Of a stretch of 8,448 nt of DNA, positions 1 to 6,904 are shown in pieces. The stretch is taken from positions 1 through 8,448 of the forward strand of contig JAGHVP010000231.1 of assembly GCA_018064305.1 (NCBI GenBank), read 5' to 3'. This stretch comes from Candidatus Equibacterium intestinale (GTDB lineage Bacteria; Bacteroidota; Bacteroidia; Bacteroidales; UBA932). The notes under the pieces were generated by a model. The model was not told where the DNA came from, searched no databases, and saw only the letters and a list, made by a program, of their open reading frames with translations. The number at the start of each line of letters is the position of its first letter. Position 1 is the first letter of the stretch. A program made the translations under genes and the position numbers.

Positions 1-100
1 AAGACTCGGATGGTAAACCCATCTCAGGGATAAAGACGAATAGTCAACTTATACCAGTAATAATCTATAAACCCGAGTCAACCTAAATCAGGAAAATACA

Positions 101-233
101 GTAACAGCTTCGCGGCCGAGAATCAGGTCATTTTTCGGAATTTCGCTTCAAAAATGCCCTCCAGGCCGAAAATATCGCGTTTTCTCGGCCGGTAACAGCT
201 TCGCGGCAGAAAATATTGCGGTTCCTCGGCCGG
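101..233. repeat. Cluster of short direct repeats (GTAACAGCTTCGCGGC and CTCGGCCGG units)
   Basis: The 16-mer gtaacagcttcgcggc occurs exactly at 101-116 and 192-207. The 9-mer ctcggccgg occurs at 184-192 and 225-233, each preceded by a related block (gaaaatatcgcgttt before the first, gaaaatattgcggtt before the second). Read on the minus strand this is two to three imperfect tandem units of roughly 40 bp, each starting with ccggccgag. The units are too few and too uneven for a CRISPR array. They resemble an intergenic palindromic repeat family, but whether copies exist elsewhere in the genome cannot be seen from this window. Confidence 0.75.
113..191. other. Nested inverted repeats, possible structured RNA or cruciform
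   Basis: The 8-mer cggccgag at 113-120 is the exact reverse complement of ctcggccg at 184-191. Inside it, cattttt (129-135) pairs with aaaaatg (150-156) around a 14-base loop, and ggccgaaaa (164-172) pairs with ttttctcggcc (180-190) if two bases bulge. The arrangement resembles a stem with two internal hairpins. It lies 70-150 bp downstream of the last stop codon, so it could lie in the 3' untranslated part of the operon transcript. The role is unknown. Confidence 0.5.
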
Positions 234-263
234 CAATGGGAGCAAATCCCAACCTGCAATGCC
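232..263 (-). terminator. Weak hairpin directly after the last stop codon
   Basis: Immediately beyond the TAA of the second barrel gene, tggga (237-241) pairs with tccca (247-251) around a five-base loop, and ggca (232-235) can pair with tgcc (260-263) across an internal loop. On the minus strand no T tract follows, so this is not a textbook intrinsic terminator. It is listed as the closest candidate for a transcript end. Confidence 0.25.
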
Positions 264-3020
264 TTACTCGCTTATGCTGCCGTCGGAGAGGCCGATGGAT
301 GCGGGCTGTTTGAGGCCGCTCTTCGAGTGGTAGAACTTGTAGCCGATGTTGAATGTGATGAAGCGCGACGTGTGGTTCGTGAAGGAATTGTCCACATAGT
401 TGGCCGTAACCTGGCTCGCCAGCTTGCTGCGGTCGCCCAACATGTCATAGCAGGCCACGGACACGTCCAGGGTCTTCTTGAAGAATGACGCCCCCAGCAC
501 ACAGTTCAGGAGATTTCTCCCGAATGAAGACAGGCTGCCTGTGGAGTTGGTGACAAGGGTGCCTCCGTAGGAACCTTTCACATACAGAGACTTGTAGAAG
601 TTGTAATGGACAGCAGCGTGAACCCTCAGATTGTACGATTTGTTCACGGCAGAAAGCAGCTCGTCGCACTTTGTCAGGCAATAGGCATTGGTGACATCAA
701 GCTTGTACTGCACCTTCCGTTTGAAATTGCCGTTTGCCTGGACCATCAGTTCAGGAGCGACAGACTGTCTGGTGTATGACTGCGAATCGTATTGATAAGG
801 GCTTGACTGATATTCCACTCCCGGCACAATACTGACAGATGGGCCGATGCTCTTCACCGCCAGGCTTGTACTTCCCCAGACCTTCACCCTTGCATCCACT
901 CCCCCGTTGACCCACTGCGACAGGGCGGCGCCGCTGCGGGCCGTATAGTCCCAGTCACTCAGGTATTCATCTTCTTTCAAGTATCTGGTGGAATATACAA
1001 TCTTGTTCTGTGTAATTGAAGCATCCATCGAAAATGAGTAGAAATGCCCGCTCTGAGAGAGCCAGGAACGGTTTGCACTTAAATTGTGGGTGTACGACGG
1101 CCGCAGATCGATATTGCCGAGGTCCAACCTCAACGGGTTGCTGTTGTTGAGATATGGCCGCCACTGCTCGTCGGAAGGCAGCATCGTGGATGTATCGTAT
1201 TTTATGGAGAAACCGCCGGCAGGACCGCGATTTGACACCGAAATAGATGGGAGCACGTCAAAGAAATGCCGGTTGAAAGGCACAGTTGCCGGGATAATAT
1301 CTGTTCTTGCCGTGTGGGCGGACTGAAGTCTCAGCCAAACACTGTAACCAGTTCTCCCTTTCGTAAGATTTGCAATGAAAGACGGAGTATGGTAATCATA
1401 GTTGAGCGAGTAACTGTAGGTATTGACCATATCGGCCAGCGGCAGAAGCGGGTTGGTCACATCCATGCTTGTGCGCACTGATGACTGGTTGACATGGCTG
1501 TATTCGTATGCTGCTGAGAGCAGTATCATACCGGCATCAAACGGCTTGTAGTATTCCAGGCCTGCTCTTATCGTACCGTTCTTCTTGGTCTGGGATGAAT
1601 TGTCTTCGTATTCGATACCAGACAATCCGGCATCCAGCACATCGCTTCTGAAGCCATATCCTGTCCCGGATGCGTAGTCTGTCTCAAACCTGACACTGCC
1701 TCTGATATTACCGAATTCCTTTGTGCCATAGTCTGCCTGTGTATGCAGGCTTTTACGGGCAGATGCAGACTCGGTGGTGCTTGTGGCATCCTGCCGCACA
1801 CCGGACACAGTACTGTTCTGCACAAGGCTGTTCCATCCATAGTTATCCTCTAAGGAACCTTCGGCAGATACACCCAGGCTTCCGAACTCTGGCTTCGAGA
1901 CTCTGACCGAAACTAATGCTGAATGAGAAGCGGTAGAGTCCCTTCTGTCGGTGCCGGTGGATGTCATGATATCCTGCGCAAGATACTCTCTTGTATTGCT
2001 TTTCTGCAGACTCGAATGGTTGTTGTCATACTTGTAATAAGAATATAACATCACCATGTCTTTATATCTTTCCTTCACCCAGTTTTTGGAGAAAGACAGC
2101 TCACCGTATCCGAGCCTGTTCTCTGTCTGGCTCTGCAACGATGACGATGCTATGTCGGCAAACCTGTTGGAGCGGCGGTTGATGTTGTTGAGGGTGGTGT
2201 TCAGGCCGAAAGCCAGGTCTTCCGAGAAGAAGTTGGAGGTGATGCCGGCTCCGTAGCGGAACTTGTGCGGCGCATCGGTGTCACAGCCTGCACTTGCCAG
2301 AGCATGCCCAGAGGTAGCGGCAACCAGCTTGCTTTTTGTCTTTATGTCAATCACTCTCTCCTTCCTGTGGCGGCGCCCCGTCATGAAGGGTGACTCTTCC
2401 CTGTAGGATGCTATGGAAATGACATCATCGGCGGGAAGGTTGTTAAGGGCGCTCATGACATTGTCGCCGAATACAAGCTTGCCGTCGACGTATGTGCGCG
2501 CCACATCCTCGGAAATTATCTTGATGCCGCTTTCCGACACCTCCACACCGGGCATGTTGCGCAGTATCTCAATCGCATCATCGCCCTCCATCAGCTCCAC
2601 GGCTGCAGCATTGTAGATGATGGTATCGCCCTTCACCATCACTTTGGGCGGGCGGTCAGACTTGACCACGGCGGCTTCGATCTCCTCCATCGGCTTCAGG
2701 ACGGGCTTGATGGTAACTATGGTCACAGAATCAGCCTTTATCGTAATCTCCGACTCGTAATTCTCATAGCTGATGTGCGAGAACTTGATAGTCGCCCTGC
2801 CCGGCTTGCAGTTCTTGAATGTAAACTGCAGATGGGCTGGCACGGTGTACAGGGTGTCTCCCTGATTGCACAAAGTGATCACCGCTCCGAATGGCGGATA
2901 GTCGTGGTCGCTGCCAAGGTCGTAACCGCCGTGAACAATACCGGTTCCCTTATGCTGCCCGGATGCCGTGGCAGAGAAGATGCAGAAAAGCAGAATTATT
3001 AGAGCGAAAGTCCTACGCAT
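264..3020 (-). CDS. Outer membrane beta-barrel protein with carboxypeptidase-regulatory-like N-terminus (second barrel of the cluster)
   Basis: From the ATG at 3020 the product is about 918 residues. It begins with an export signal (MRRTFALIILLFCIFSATASGQ, residues 1-22). Residues ~27-106 look like a carboxypeptidase-regulatory-like beta-sandwich (PPFGAVITL, then FKNCKPGRATIKFSHISYE). Residues ~118-230 match the degenerate plug of the OMP_b-brl_3 group of TonB-receptor-like proteins, with VKGDTIIYNAAA, ILRNMPGVEV, TYVDGKLVFGD and ERVIDIKTK. The rest is rich in alternating aromatic/polar strands, as expected of a large beta-barrel. The last clear strand (FITFNIGYKFYH) is followed by about 20 polar residues, so the chain does not end on the usual terminal aromatic. 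Cargo is unknown. There is no SusD-like partner, so a SusCD glycan importer is unlikely. The reading frame stays open to a TTG at 3074, with another ATG at 3035. I prefer 3020 because it places the signal peptide at the N-terminus. The family call is firm; the function is not. Confidence 0.9.
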   Translation of the reverse strand: MRRTFALIILLFCIFSATASGQHKGTGIVHGGYDLGSDHDYPPFGAVITLCNQGDTLYTVPAHLQFTFKNCKPGRATIKFSHISYENYESEITIKADSVTIVTIKPVLKPMEEIEAAVVKSDRPPKVMVKGDTIIYNAAAVELMEGDDAIEILRNMPGVEVSESGIKIISEDVARTYVDGKLVFGDNVMSALNNLPADDVISIASYREESPFMTGRRHRKERVIDIKTKSKLVAATSGHALASAGCDTDAPHKFRYGAGITSNFFSEDLAFGLNTTLNNINRRSNRFADIASSSLQSQTENRLGYGELSFSKNWVKERYKDMVMLYSYYKYDNNHSSLQKSNTREYLAQDIMTSTGTDRRDSTASHSALVSVRVSKPEFGSLGVSAEGSLEDNYGWNSLVQNSTVSGVRQDATSTTESASARKSLHTQADYGTKEFGNIRGSVRFETDYASGTGYGFRSDVLDAGLSGIEYEDNSSQTKKNGTIRAGLEYYKPFDAGMILLSAAYEYSHVNQSSVRTSMDVTNPLLPLADMVNTYSYSLNYDYHTPSFIANLTKGRTGYSVWLRLQSAHTARTDIIPATVPFNRHFFDVLPSISVSNRGPAGGFSIKYDTSTMLPSDEQWRPYLNNSNPLRLDLGNIDLRPSYTHNLSANRSWLSQSGHFYSFSMDASITQNKIVYSTRYLKEDEYLSDWDYTARSGAALSQWVNGGVDARVKVWGSTSLAVKSIGPSVSIVPGVEYQSSPYQYDSQSYTRQSVAPELMVQANGNFKRKVQYKLDVTNAYCLTKCDELLSAVNKSYNLRVHAAVHYNFYKSLYVKGSYGGTLVTNSTGSLSSFGRNLLNCVLGASFFKKTLDVSVACYDMLGDRSKLASQVTANYVDNSFTNHTSRFITFNIGYKFYHSKSGLKQPASIGLSDGSISE

Positions 3021-3045
3021 GGTTCCATTAGCCATATTGAACTTG

Positions 3046-3075
3046 CAAATTAAAAAAAAATGTAAACAATCCAAA
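3046..3075 (-). promoter_or_regulatory. Possible Bacteroidota-type promoter before the second barrel gene
   Basis: Reading the minus strand, TTTG (3075-3072) is followed after 18 bases by TTAATTTG (3053-3046). The Bacteroidota housekeeping promoter is TTTG near -33 and TAnnTTTG near -7, about 19-21 bases apart, so one base of the -7 box and the spacing are slightly off. The spacer includes a run of nine T. Initiation near 3042 would leave a leader of about 20 bases before the ATG at 3020. This may let the last gene be expressed apart from the rest. Confidence 0.35.
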
Positions 3076-3078
3076 TGC

Positions 3079-3104
3079 TATCGCTAAAAAACGATACTCC
3101 TCCT
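3079..3104 (-). promoter_or_regulatory. Strong Shine-Dalgarno-like AGGAGGAG plus small hairpin between the two barrel genes
   Basis: On the minus strand AGGAGGAG (3104-3097) directly follows the TAG stop of the first barrel gene. It is followed at once by the hairpin TATCG-TTTTTTAG-CGATA (3096-3079). No start codon stands at normal distance in the linear sequence. If the hairpin folds, the purine block comes to within four bases of the in-frame TTG at 3074. That would favour a start upstream of the preferred ATG at 3020. Chance occurrence is possible, since this phylum makes little use of Shine-Dalgarno sites. Confidence 0.4.
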
Positions 3105-6100
3105 CTACTTTTCTGACGAATTGAACAGATACCTGATGCTCAGCAGGGCATAGCGGTTCATATTGCCTGCTGTAACTGTCTCCAGATAGTTGGAATATGC
3201 GCTGGTGGTGATGGATGGCGTATCGTTGAGAATATCTCTGAATACCAGTGCTATGCAGAGCTTTGAATCCATCAGGTACACTCCGGCCGAGACGTTGAGC
3301 ATGTCTGTGTCCAGCCTGACTCCCCTTTCACCAATGGGAATGCGGGAGATGTGCTTGTATCCGGCCTTTACGAAAAGCCAGTCGGTGATGCGGTTGTCGC
3401 TGAAAACCGAAGCCGATAAACGGCTGTAATTCATCGGTCCGTAATACTGGCTTTCAGTCATGTCCATATTCCCGCTGAGGGTGAAGTCAAGCTTGTAGTA
3501 CGCAGAGAAGTTGCTCCTTGCGCCGATAATAAGTGACGGCATATGCGAGATGTAGTTCTCGAACCTCCCGTTCACATACGAGGGCGACTTCGAGAAGAAG
3601 TACGAGGCTGAGAGGTCAATCTTGTAGCGCAGCGGCTGGACCAGTGCGGAATAACGGATGTTGTTGTTCCATCTCATGCCTCCTGTGTAATTGTCATAAG
3701 TGCTGAATGTGGCTCCTGCAGGGAGTGTGTAGCCGTCAATGACAGTCTCGCTTGCGTAATATGTGCGTGTTGAAACCATATCATTTATCATGTATGAGAA
3801 GGAACTGCTGTATTCAACCGTGCCGCCAGATACGATGTTGTTGCCGACGACTGCAACCTCAAGCGAATGCGCCTGCTTCAGGCCCGGATTCCCTCGGCTT
3901 ACATACAGAGGGTTGCTGTCGTGGAAGACGCTCCCGAGCTGATCGAGGGTTGGTACGGAAGTGCGTATGTCGGCAGAAATGTTTAACCTGTTCTGGAAAT
4001 CGGACAGCGGTCTCCATACAACGCCCACCACCGGTGCGGCGAAAACCTTGTCCACATTCTCAACATAAGGAAGTTCTCTTGAATCAACTACATGCGCAGA
4101 CTGGAAGCCTGCCGTGGCATTAAGCTTCCCTAATGAATAGTTTACTCTCAACGTATGACGGTAGACGTTTGACCGGCTCTCCTCGCTCGTGAGCGGGCTG
4201 AGGTGGTCGTCATCGACCACCTCGTCATAATTGAGCTTTCTCTGCAGACCGTGGTCATAGTCGAAAGTATAAACGCCAGTCAAATACTTCTGCCCCCAGA
4301 ACTTTGTAATGCTGGTATTGGCGGAGATATGTGAGTTCTTTCCTTCGTCGGAGGTGATCCATGTCTTCTTCGTTGATGTGGAGTCGTTGCGGACGTCACT
4401 TCCGTCTCCTTCGCCTCCGTTGAATGAGATGTTGACATTGAAATCAAACCCCTTTGCAATAGATTTGGATATTCCTGCATTTCCGTCAATCCTGTAATTG
4501 CGTGAATTGAGTTCCGAAATCTGGTGCAGCAGCACCTCGTTGCTGCCGGAATTCAAGGTCTGGGTCTTGTCGGATGAGAACAGGTCAGAAGTTCTGAGAG
4601 ACTCATTACGGGAATAAGCCACCGATGCGCGTGGGCGCAATCCCGTCCTGCTGTCCAATCTGAGTTCGGCTCTGTGTGTCATGTCATCGGCAAACGAATG
4701 CTGTATGCTGCTGAATTCCCTCGTTGCCCAGTCCCTGTCGGCATCGTACGAACGTTCGGTCTCTTTGTCGCTGCTTGTCTCCTTTTTCTTGAAAGAATAA
4801 TCAAAACCCAGGGTCTGCAACGCATAGGTTTTCTTTTCATTCAGTTTCAGGGCCTTCTTGACATTTACACTAGCGAAAACAGGTTTTACAAGAGCAGACT
4901 TTCCCGCCTGCGTGTCGGGGATCTTGACCACGTCCTGTCCTGCATCTATACCGAGGTTGTTTGCTCCCACGTCAACAGACGCAGTCAAGGGGACCGAAAA
5001 ATATCTGCCCCCAAGGCCGGCCTGCCAGCGCTCGGGCGGCATGAACGCCCCTGCCCCGACGGGCATGTCAGCACCACCTGAAGCAGAAATGTTTATGTCG
5101 GTTATATCTTTGAGGATGCGCTTCGTCTTGACATTCATTATCAGTTTCCTGCGGTCGCTGCGGGGATTCCGCCCGTCATCTTCCTCGTAGATGTCAATCT
5201 TGTTTATCTGCTGGCCTGCCAGATAGTTCAGGGCATCACGCTGACTGCCGCCGAACAGGTCGTAGTTGTTGATGTTTATCTCAGAAAGCGGCTTGCCCAG
5301 GACGCGGACCATGCCATTCTCCATTGATATTCCGGGCAGCCTTTCCAGCACATCGCCCAGCCTGTCTCCGTGCATCACCTTCTGGGTGGCCGCCACATTA
5401 TACCGGATGGTGTCTCCAACTATTGAGATCACCGGCATCAACGCGGATATCTTTGCCGCAGCCAGTTTCAGCGGGTCTGATTCCATTTTCAGCCAGAGCC
5501 ATCTGCCGCCGTTCTCCGGTGCGGCGGAAAACTCTGCACCCTTGCAGGTCATGTGCGACACGGCCACCTTTCCGCTCCTGTCCTTTATGCCATCGAATCG
5601 GAAATATCCATGGCTGTCTGTGGTGGTATAGACAGAATCTGCTGAAGAGGTGTAGAGGACAAAAGCATCGGACAACGGCGCCGGAACCCGCTCCCAGCTG
5701 CTGGCTGGGCAGATCACAAAACCCTCTACGTCGCCAGCGCCCGGATCCTCGAAGGCACGCAAATCATCAGTTTTTTCTCCGGAATCACGGGCTATATGGA
5801 ATTCTACCGGGAATCCCTGTCTTTCAGGTATTCCCCCGTGATAGATAGCGGTGGTGTATCCCTTGCAGGAAACCTCTGCAATATATTCGCAGCCGGCAGG
5901 CATCTTTGCAAATACAGCGTGCCCCATTTCCGAAGATATTGCCTCGATACTGCTGCCGTCAGACAAGTGCAGACGGATGTGCGCCCCCTCCATGGGCACG
6001 ATGGCAGTGCCGTTCCTCACACCTTCCTTCTTGGTAGATACCGTCACAAGGAGACTGGCCTTCTTCCCCGCCGCCGTGGTCTGAGCAAAAGCGCCCACAC

Positions 6101-6185
6101 CGGGAAGCATCAGCAACCCAAGTATGAGCAGTTTCTGTAATGTGTTGGAATGGTGGCGGAGCATAGGCCTCTGGCGTTGCCTCAT
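3105..6185 (-). CDS. Outer membrane beta-barrel protein with duplicated-type N-terminal module (first barrel of the cluster)
   Basis: The product is 1026 residues from the ATG at 6185, which overlaps the stop of the upstream gene as ATGA and so suggests coupled translation. An ATG at 6164 (residue 8) would also give a good signal peptide. The hydrophobic signal is at residues ~17-35 (LLILGLLMLPGVGAFAQ), with probable cleavage after AFA. Residues ~40-135 and ~150-235 are two predicted beta-sandwich domains. The second carries the carboxypeptidase-regulatory pattern TTTDSHGYFRFDGIKDRSG. Residues ~250-355 form a degenerate plug: VGDTIRYNVAATQ, VLERLPGISMENG, GKPLSEININNYD and RRKLIMNVKTK. The remaining ~670 residues form the barrel, ending in the strand YALLSIRYLF. 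This architecture fits the OMP_b-brl_3/TonB-receptor-like group. No TonB box or SusD neighbour is seen, and the substrate is unknown. The N-terminal ~235 residues are copied in the gene just upstream. Transport, sensing or surface-assembly roles are all possible. Confidence 0.92.
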   Translation of the reverse strand: MRQRQRPMLRHHSNTLQKLLILGLLMLPGVGAFAQTTAAGKKASLLVTVSTKKEGVRNGTAIVPMEGAHIRLHLSDGSSIEAISSEMGHAVFAKMPAGCEYIAEVSCKGYTTAIYHGGIPERQGFPVEFHIARDSGEKTDDLRAFEDPGAGDVEGFVICPASSWERVPAPLSDAFVLYTSSADSVYTTTDSHGYFRFDGIKDRSGKVAVSHMTCKGAEFSAAPENGGRWLWLKMESDPLKLAAAKISALMPVISIVGDTIRYNVAATQKVMHGDRLGDVLERLPGISMENGMVRVLGKPLSEININNYDLFGGSQRDALNYLAGQQINKIDIYEEDDGRNPRSDRRKLIMNVKTKRILKDITDINISASGGADMPVGAGAFMPPERWQAGLGGRYFSVPLTASVDVGANNLGIDAGQDVVKIPDTQAGKSALVKPVFASVNVKKALKLNEKKTYALQTLGFDYSFKKKETSSDKETERSYDADRDWATREFSSIQHSFADDMTHRAELRLDSRTGLRPRASVAYSRNESLRTSDLFSSDKTQTLNSGSNEVLLHQISELNSRNYRIDGNAGISKSIAKGFDFNVNISFNGGEGDGSDVRNDSTSTKKTWITSDEGKNSHISANTSITKFWGQKYLTGVYTFDYDHGLQRKLNYDEVVDDDHLSPLTSEESRSNVYRHTLRVNYSLGKLNATAGFQSAHVVDSRELPYVENVDKVFAAPVVGVVWRPLSDFQNRLNISADIRTSVPTLDQLGSVFHDSNPLYVSRGNPGLKQAHSLEVAVVGNNIVSGGTVEYSSSFSYMINDMVSTRTYYASETVIDGYTLPAGATFSTYDNYTGGMRWNNNIRYSALVQPLRYKIDLSASYFFSKSPSYVNGRFENYISHMPSLIIGARSNFSAYYKLDFTLSGNMDMTESQYYGPMNYSRLSASVFSDNRITDWLFVKAGYKHISRIPIGERGVRLDTDMLNVSAGVYLMDSKLCIALVFRDILNDTPSITTSAYSNYLETVTAGNMNRYALLSIRYLFNSSEK

Positions 6186-6850
6186 CGGGCAGGTTTAACC
6201 TGCAGCCAGAGCCATCTGAAGCCGTTTTCCGGAACGGCGGAGAACTCTGCATCAGCGCAGCTGTCGTGTGTTATGGAAATCTTTCCGCTCTTGTCCTTTA
6301 TGCCGTCGAAGCTGAAATAACCGTGGATGTCCGTTTTTGTTTTTACGGATTCAGTAGAGGATGTGTAGGTCACTGTTGCGCCGGCCAGTGGTGCCGACAC
6401 CCATTCCCAGCTGCTGGCGGGGCACACAGCAAAGCCTTCGATGTCTGCAGTGCCATGATCCTTGAAGGTGGGCAGTTTCTTTGTTTTTTTGACAGAACTC
6501 TTGACCGTATAGAATTCAGCCCGGGCGAACGGCCTGTCACTTACAAATCCGTGGTAGATGGCGGTTTCGTATCCTCTGCAGAATATCTCAGCCACATATT
6601 CACAGCCGGCAGTCGCTTTCCTGAATTCGGTCAGCTCTTCCAGAGAAATGGCTTTGTAGCACTTGCCGTCCGGCAGGTAGATGCGGATCTCCACACCCTC
6701 CATGGGCACAAGGGCCATGGCCCCGGTTGCACCTTCAGGTTTGGCAGTTACCATCACCTTGAGAAAGGCCTGATTGTCATCTGCCTCTGCAGTCTGAGCC
6801 ACTGCGTTCACTCCGGGAATCATCAACATTCCAAGCACGAGGATTTTTGA
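5487..6850 (-). repeat. Tandem partial gene duplication (copies 6200-6850 and 5487-6137)
   Basis: Two in-frame copies lie 713 bp apart. The upper copy (6200-6850) makes up almost all of the 228-residue gene, and the lower copy (5487-6137) encodes the N-terminal module of the barrel gene. The proteins align with one single-residue gap on each side across the signal peptide and both domains. Hand counting over the last ~135 aligned residues gives about 79 identities. Similarity is also visible in the DNA: agccagagccatctg occurs at 6204 and 5491, cccagctgctgg at 6406 and 5693, and ccctccatgggcac near 6697 and 5987. The duplication is diverged but recognisable, and ends at the border between the module and the plug. 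Confidence 0.9.
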
Positions 6851-6868
6851 AATCAATGATTTTTTCAT
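6182..6868 (-). CDS. Exported two-domain protein, free-standing copy of the N-terminal module of the following barrel protein
   Basis: The product is 228 residues with a signal peptide at residues 1-24 (ILVLGMLMIPGVNAVAQ, probable cleavage after AVA). Since there is no lipobox cysteine, it should be a soluble periplasmic or secreted protein. Residues ~33-120 form a first beta-sandwich-like domain (VPMEGVEIRIYLPDGK, AGCEYVAEIFCRGYETAIYHG). Residues ~142-223 form a second domain of carboxypeptidase-regulatory-like pattern (DIEGFAVCPASSWEW, YTSSTESVKTKTDIHGYF). Both are clearly homologous to residues ~17-233 of the next gene's product, and four cysteines (89, 97, 149, 204) are conserved with that copy. 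The chain ends at WLQVKPAR, exactly where the longer protein enters its plug, so it has no barrel and cannot itself be a channel. No catalytic motif is visible. The intact frame, signal peptide and ATGA coupling argue for a working gene rather than a decayed remnant. The function is unknown; binding the same ligand or partner as the barrel's N-terminus is an inference. Confidence 0.88.
   Translation of the reverse strand: MKKSLISKILVLGMLMIPGVNAVAQTAEADDNQAFLKVMVTAKPEGATGAMALVPMEGVEIRIYLPDGKCYKAISLEELTEFRKATAGCEYVAEIFCRGYETAIYHGFVSDRPFARAEFYTVKSSVKKTKKLPTFKDHGTADIEGFAVCPASSWEWVSAPLAGATVTYTSSTESVKTKTDIHGYFSFDGIKDKSGKISITHDSCADAEFSAVPENGFRWLWLQVKPAR
6189..6203. repeat. 15-base palindrome at the gene 2/gene 3 junction
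   Basis: The sequence gcaggtttaacctgc has two 7-base arms that are exact reverse complements around one central base. It codes for the last residues of the 228-residue protein and ends three bases before the ATG of the barrel gene. It occupies the place where a ribosome binding site would lie. A DNA-binding site or a translation-affecting structure is possible; so is coincidence. Confidence 0.45.
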
Positions 6869-6904
6869 ATTCGTAAAAGATAAAGATTGTTTGCAAAATA
6901 ATTG

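Larger units (their letters stand above)
1..263. other. Non-coding region downstream of the cluster, with palindromic and direct repeats
   Basis: I find no supportable gene in these 263 bases on either strand. The segment 101-233 is GC-rich and repeat-bearing (described separately). The segment 1-100 is more AT-rich and contains a 7-bp inverted repeat, gactcgg at 3-9 and ccgagtc at 73-79, plus taaaccc at 14-20 and 68-74, which may be chance. No tRNA-like fold, insertion-sequence end or clear promoter was recognised. The left neighbour gene lies outside the window. Confidence 0.7.

Noticed and set aside
101..233. CRISPR array
   Set aside because: There are only two exact 16-bp repeats, with unequal spacing, and the intervening sequence is itself repetitive. 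No cas gene is visible.
216..488. Plus-strand open frame of 90 codons at the left end
   Set aside because: It overlaps the end of the second barrel gene in antisense, has no recognisable domain, and its composition mirrors the opposite strand.
3021..3074. TTG at 3074 as the start of the second barrel gene
   Set aside because: It adds 18 residues before an otherwise ordinary signal peptide. Kept as a finding because of the hairpin and AGGAGGAG, but not used for the gene coordinates.
3752..4123. Plus-strand open frame of 123 codons, Cys- and Arg-rich
   Set aside because: It is antisense to barrel-coding sequence with no start signal or motif. The cysteines arise from reverse-complemented Ala/Thr/Gly codons.
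5324..5848. Plus-strand open frame of 174 codons
   Set aside because: It lies wholly antisense to the well-supported N-terminus of the first barrel gene, and its Arg/Pro/Cys-rich product looks like a frame shadow.
264..6185. SusC/SusD polysaccharide utilisation locus
   Set aside because: The barrels have the degenerate plug of the OMP_b-brl_3 group. No SusD-like lipoprotein or glycan-degrading enzyme is present.
6266..6850. Plus-strand open frame of 194 codons opposite the short exported gene
   Set aside because: It lies opposite a gene with signal peptide and clear homology. The related antisense frame at 5796-6140 simply reflects the duplication of the sense strand.
6182..6868. Calling the short gene a pseudogene fragment of a barrel gene
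   Set aside because: The frame is intact with its own signal peptide, the stop falls at a domain border, and the gene is coupled by ATGA to the next gene.
6869..6900. Promoter directly before the short exported gene
   Set aside because: A TATCTTTT sequence resembles the -7 box, but the nearest TTTG is only 11 bases upstream, well short of the usual spacing.
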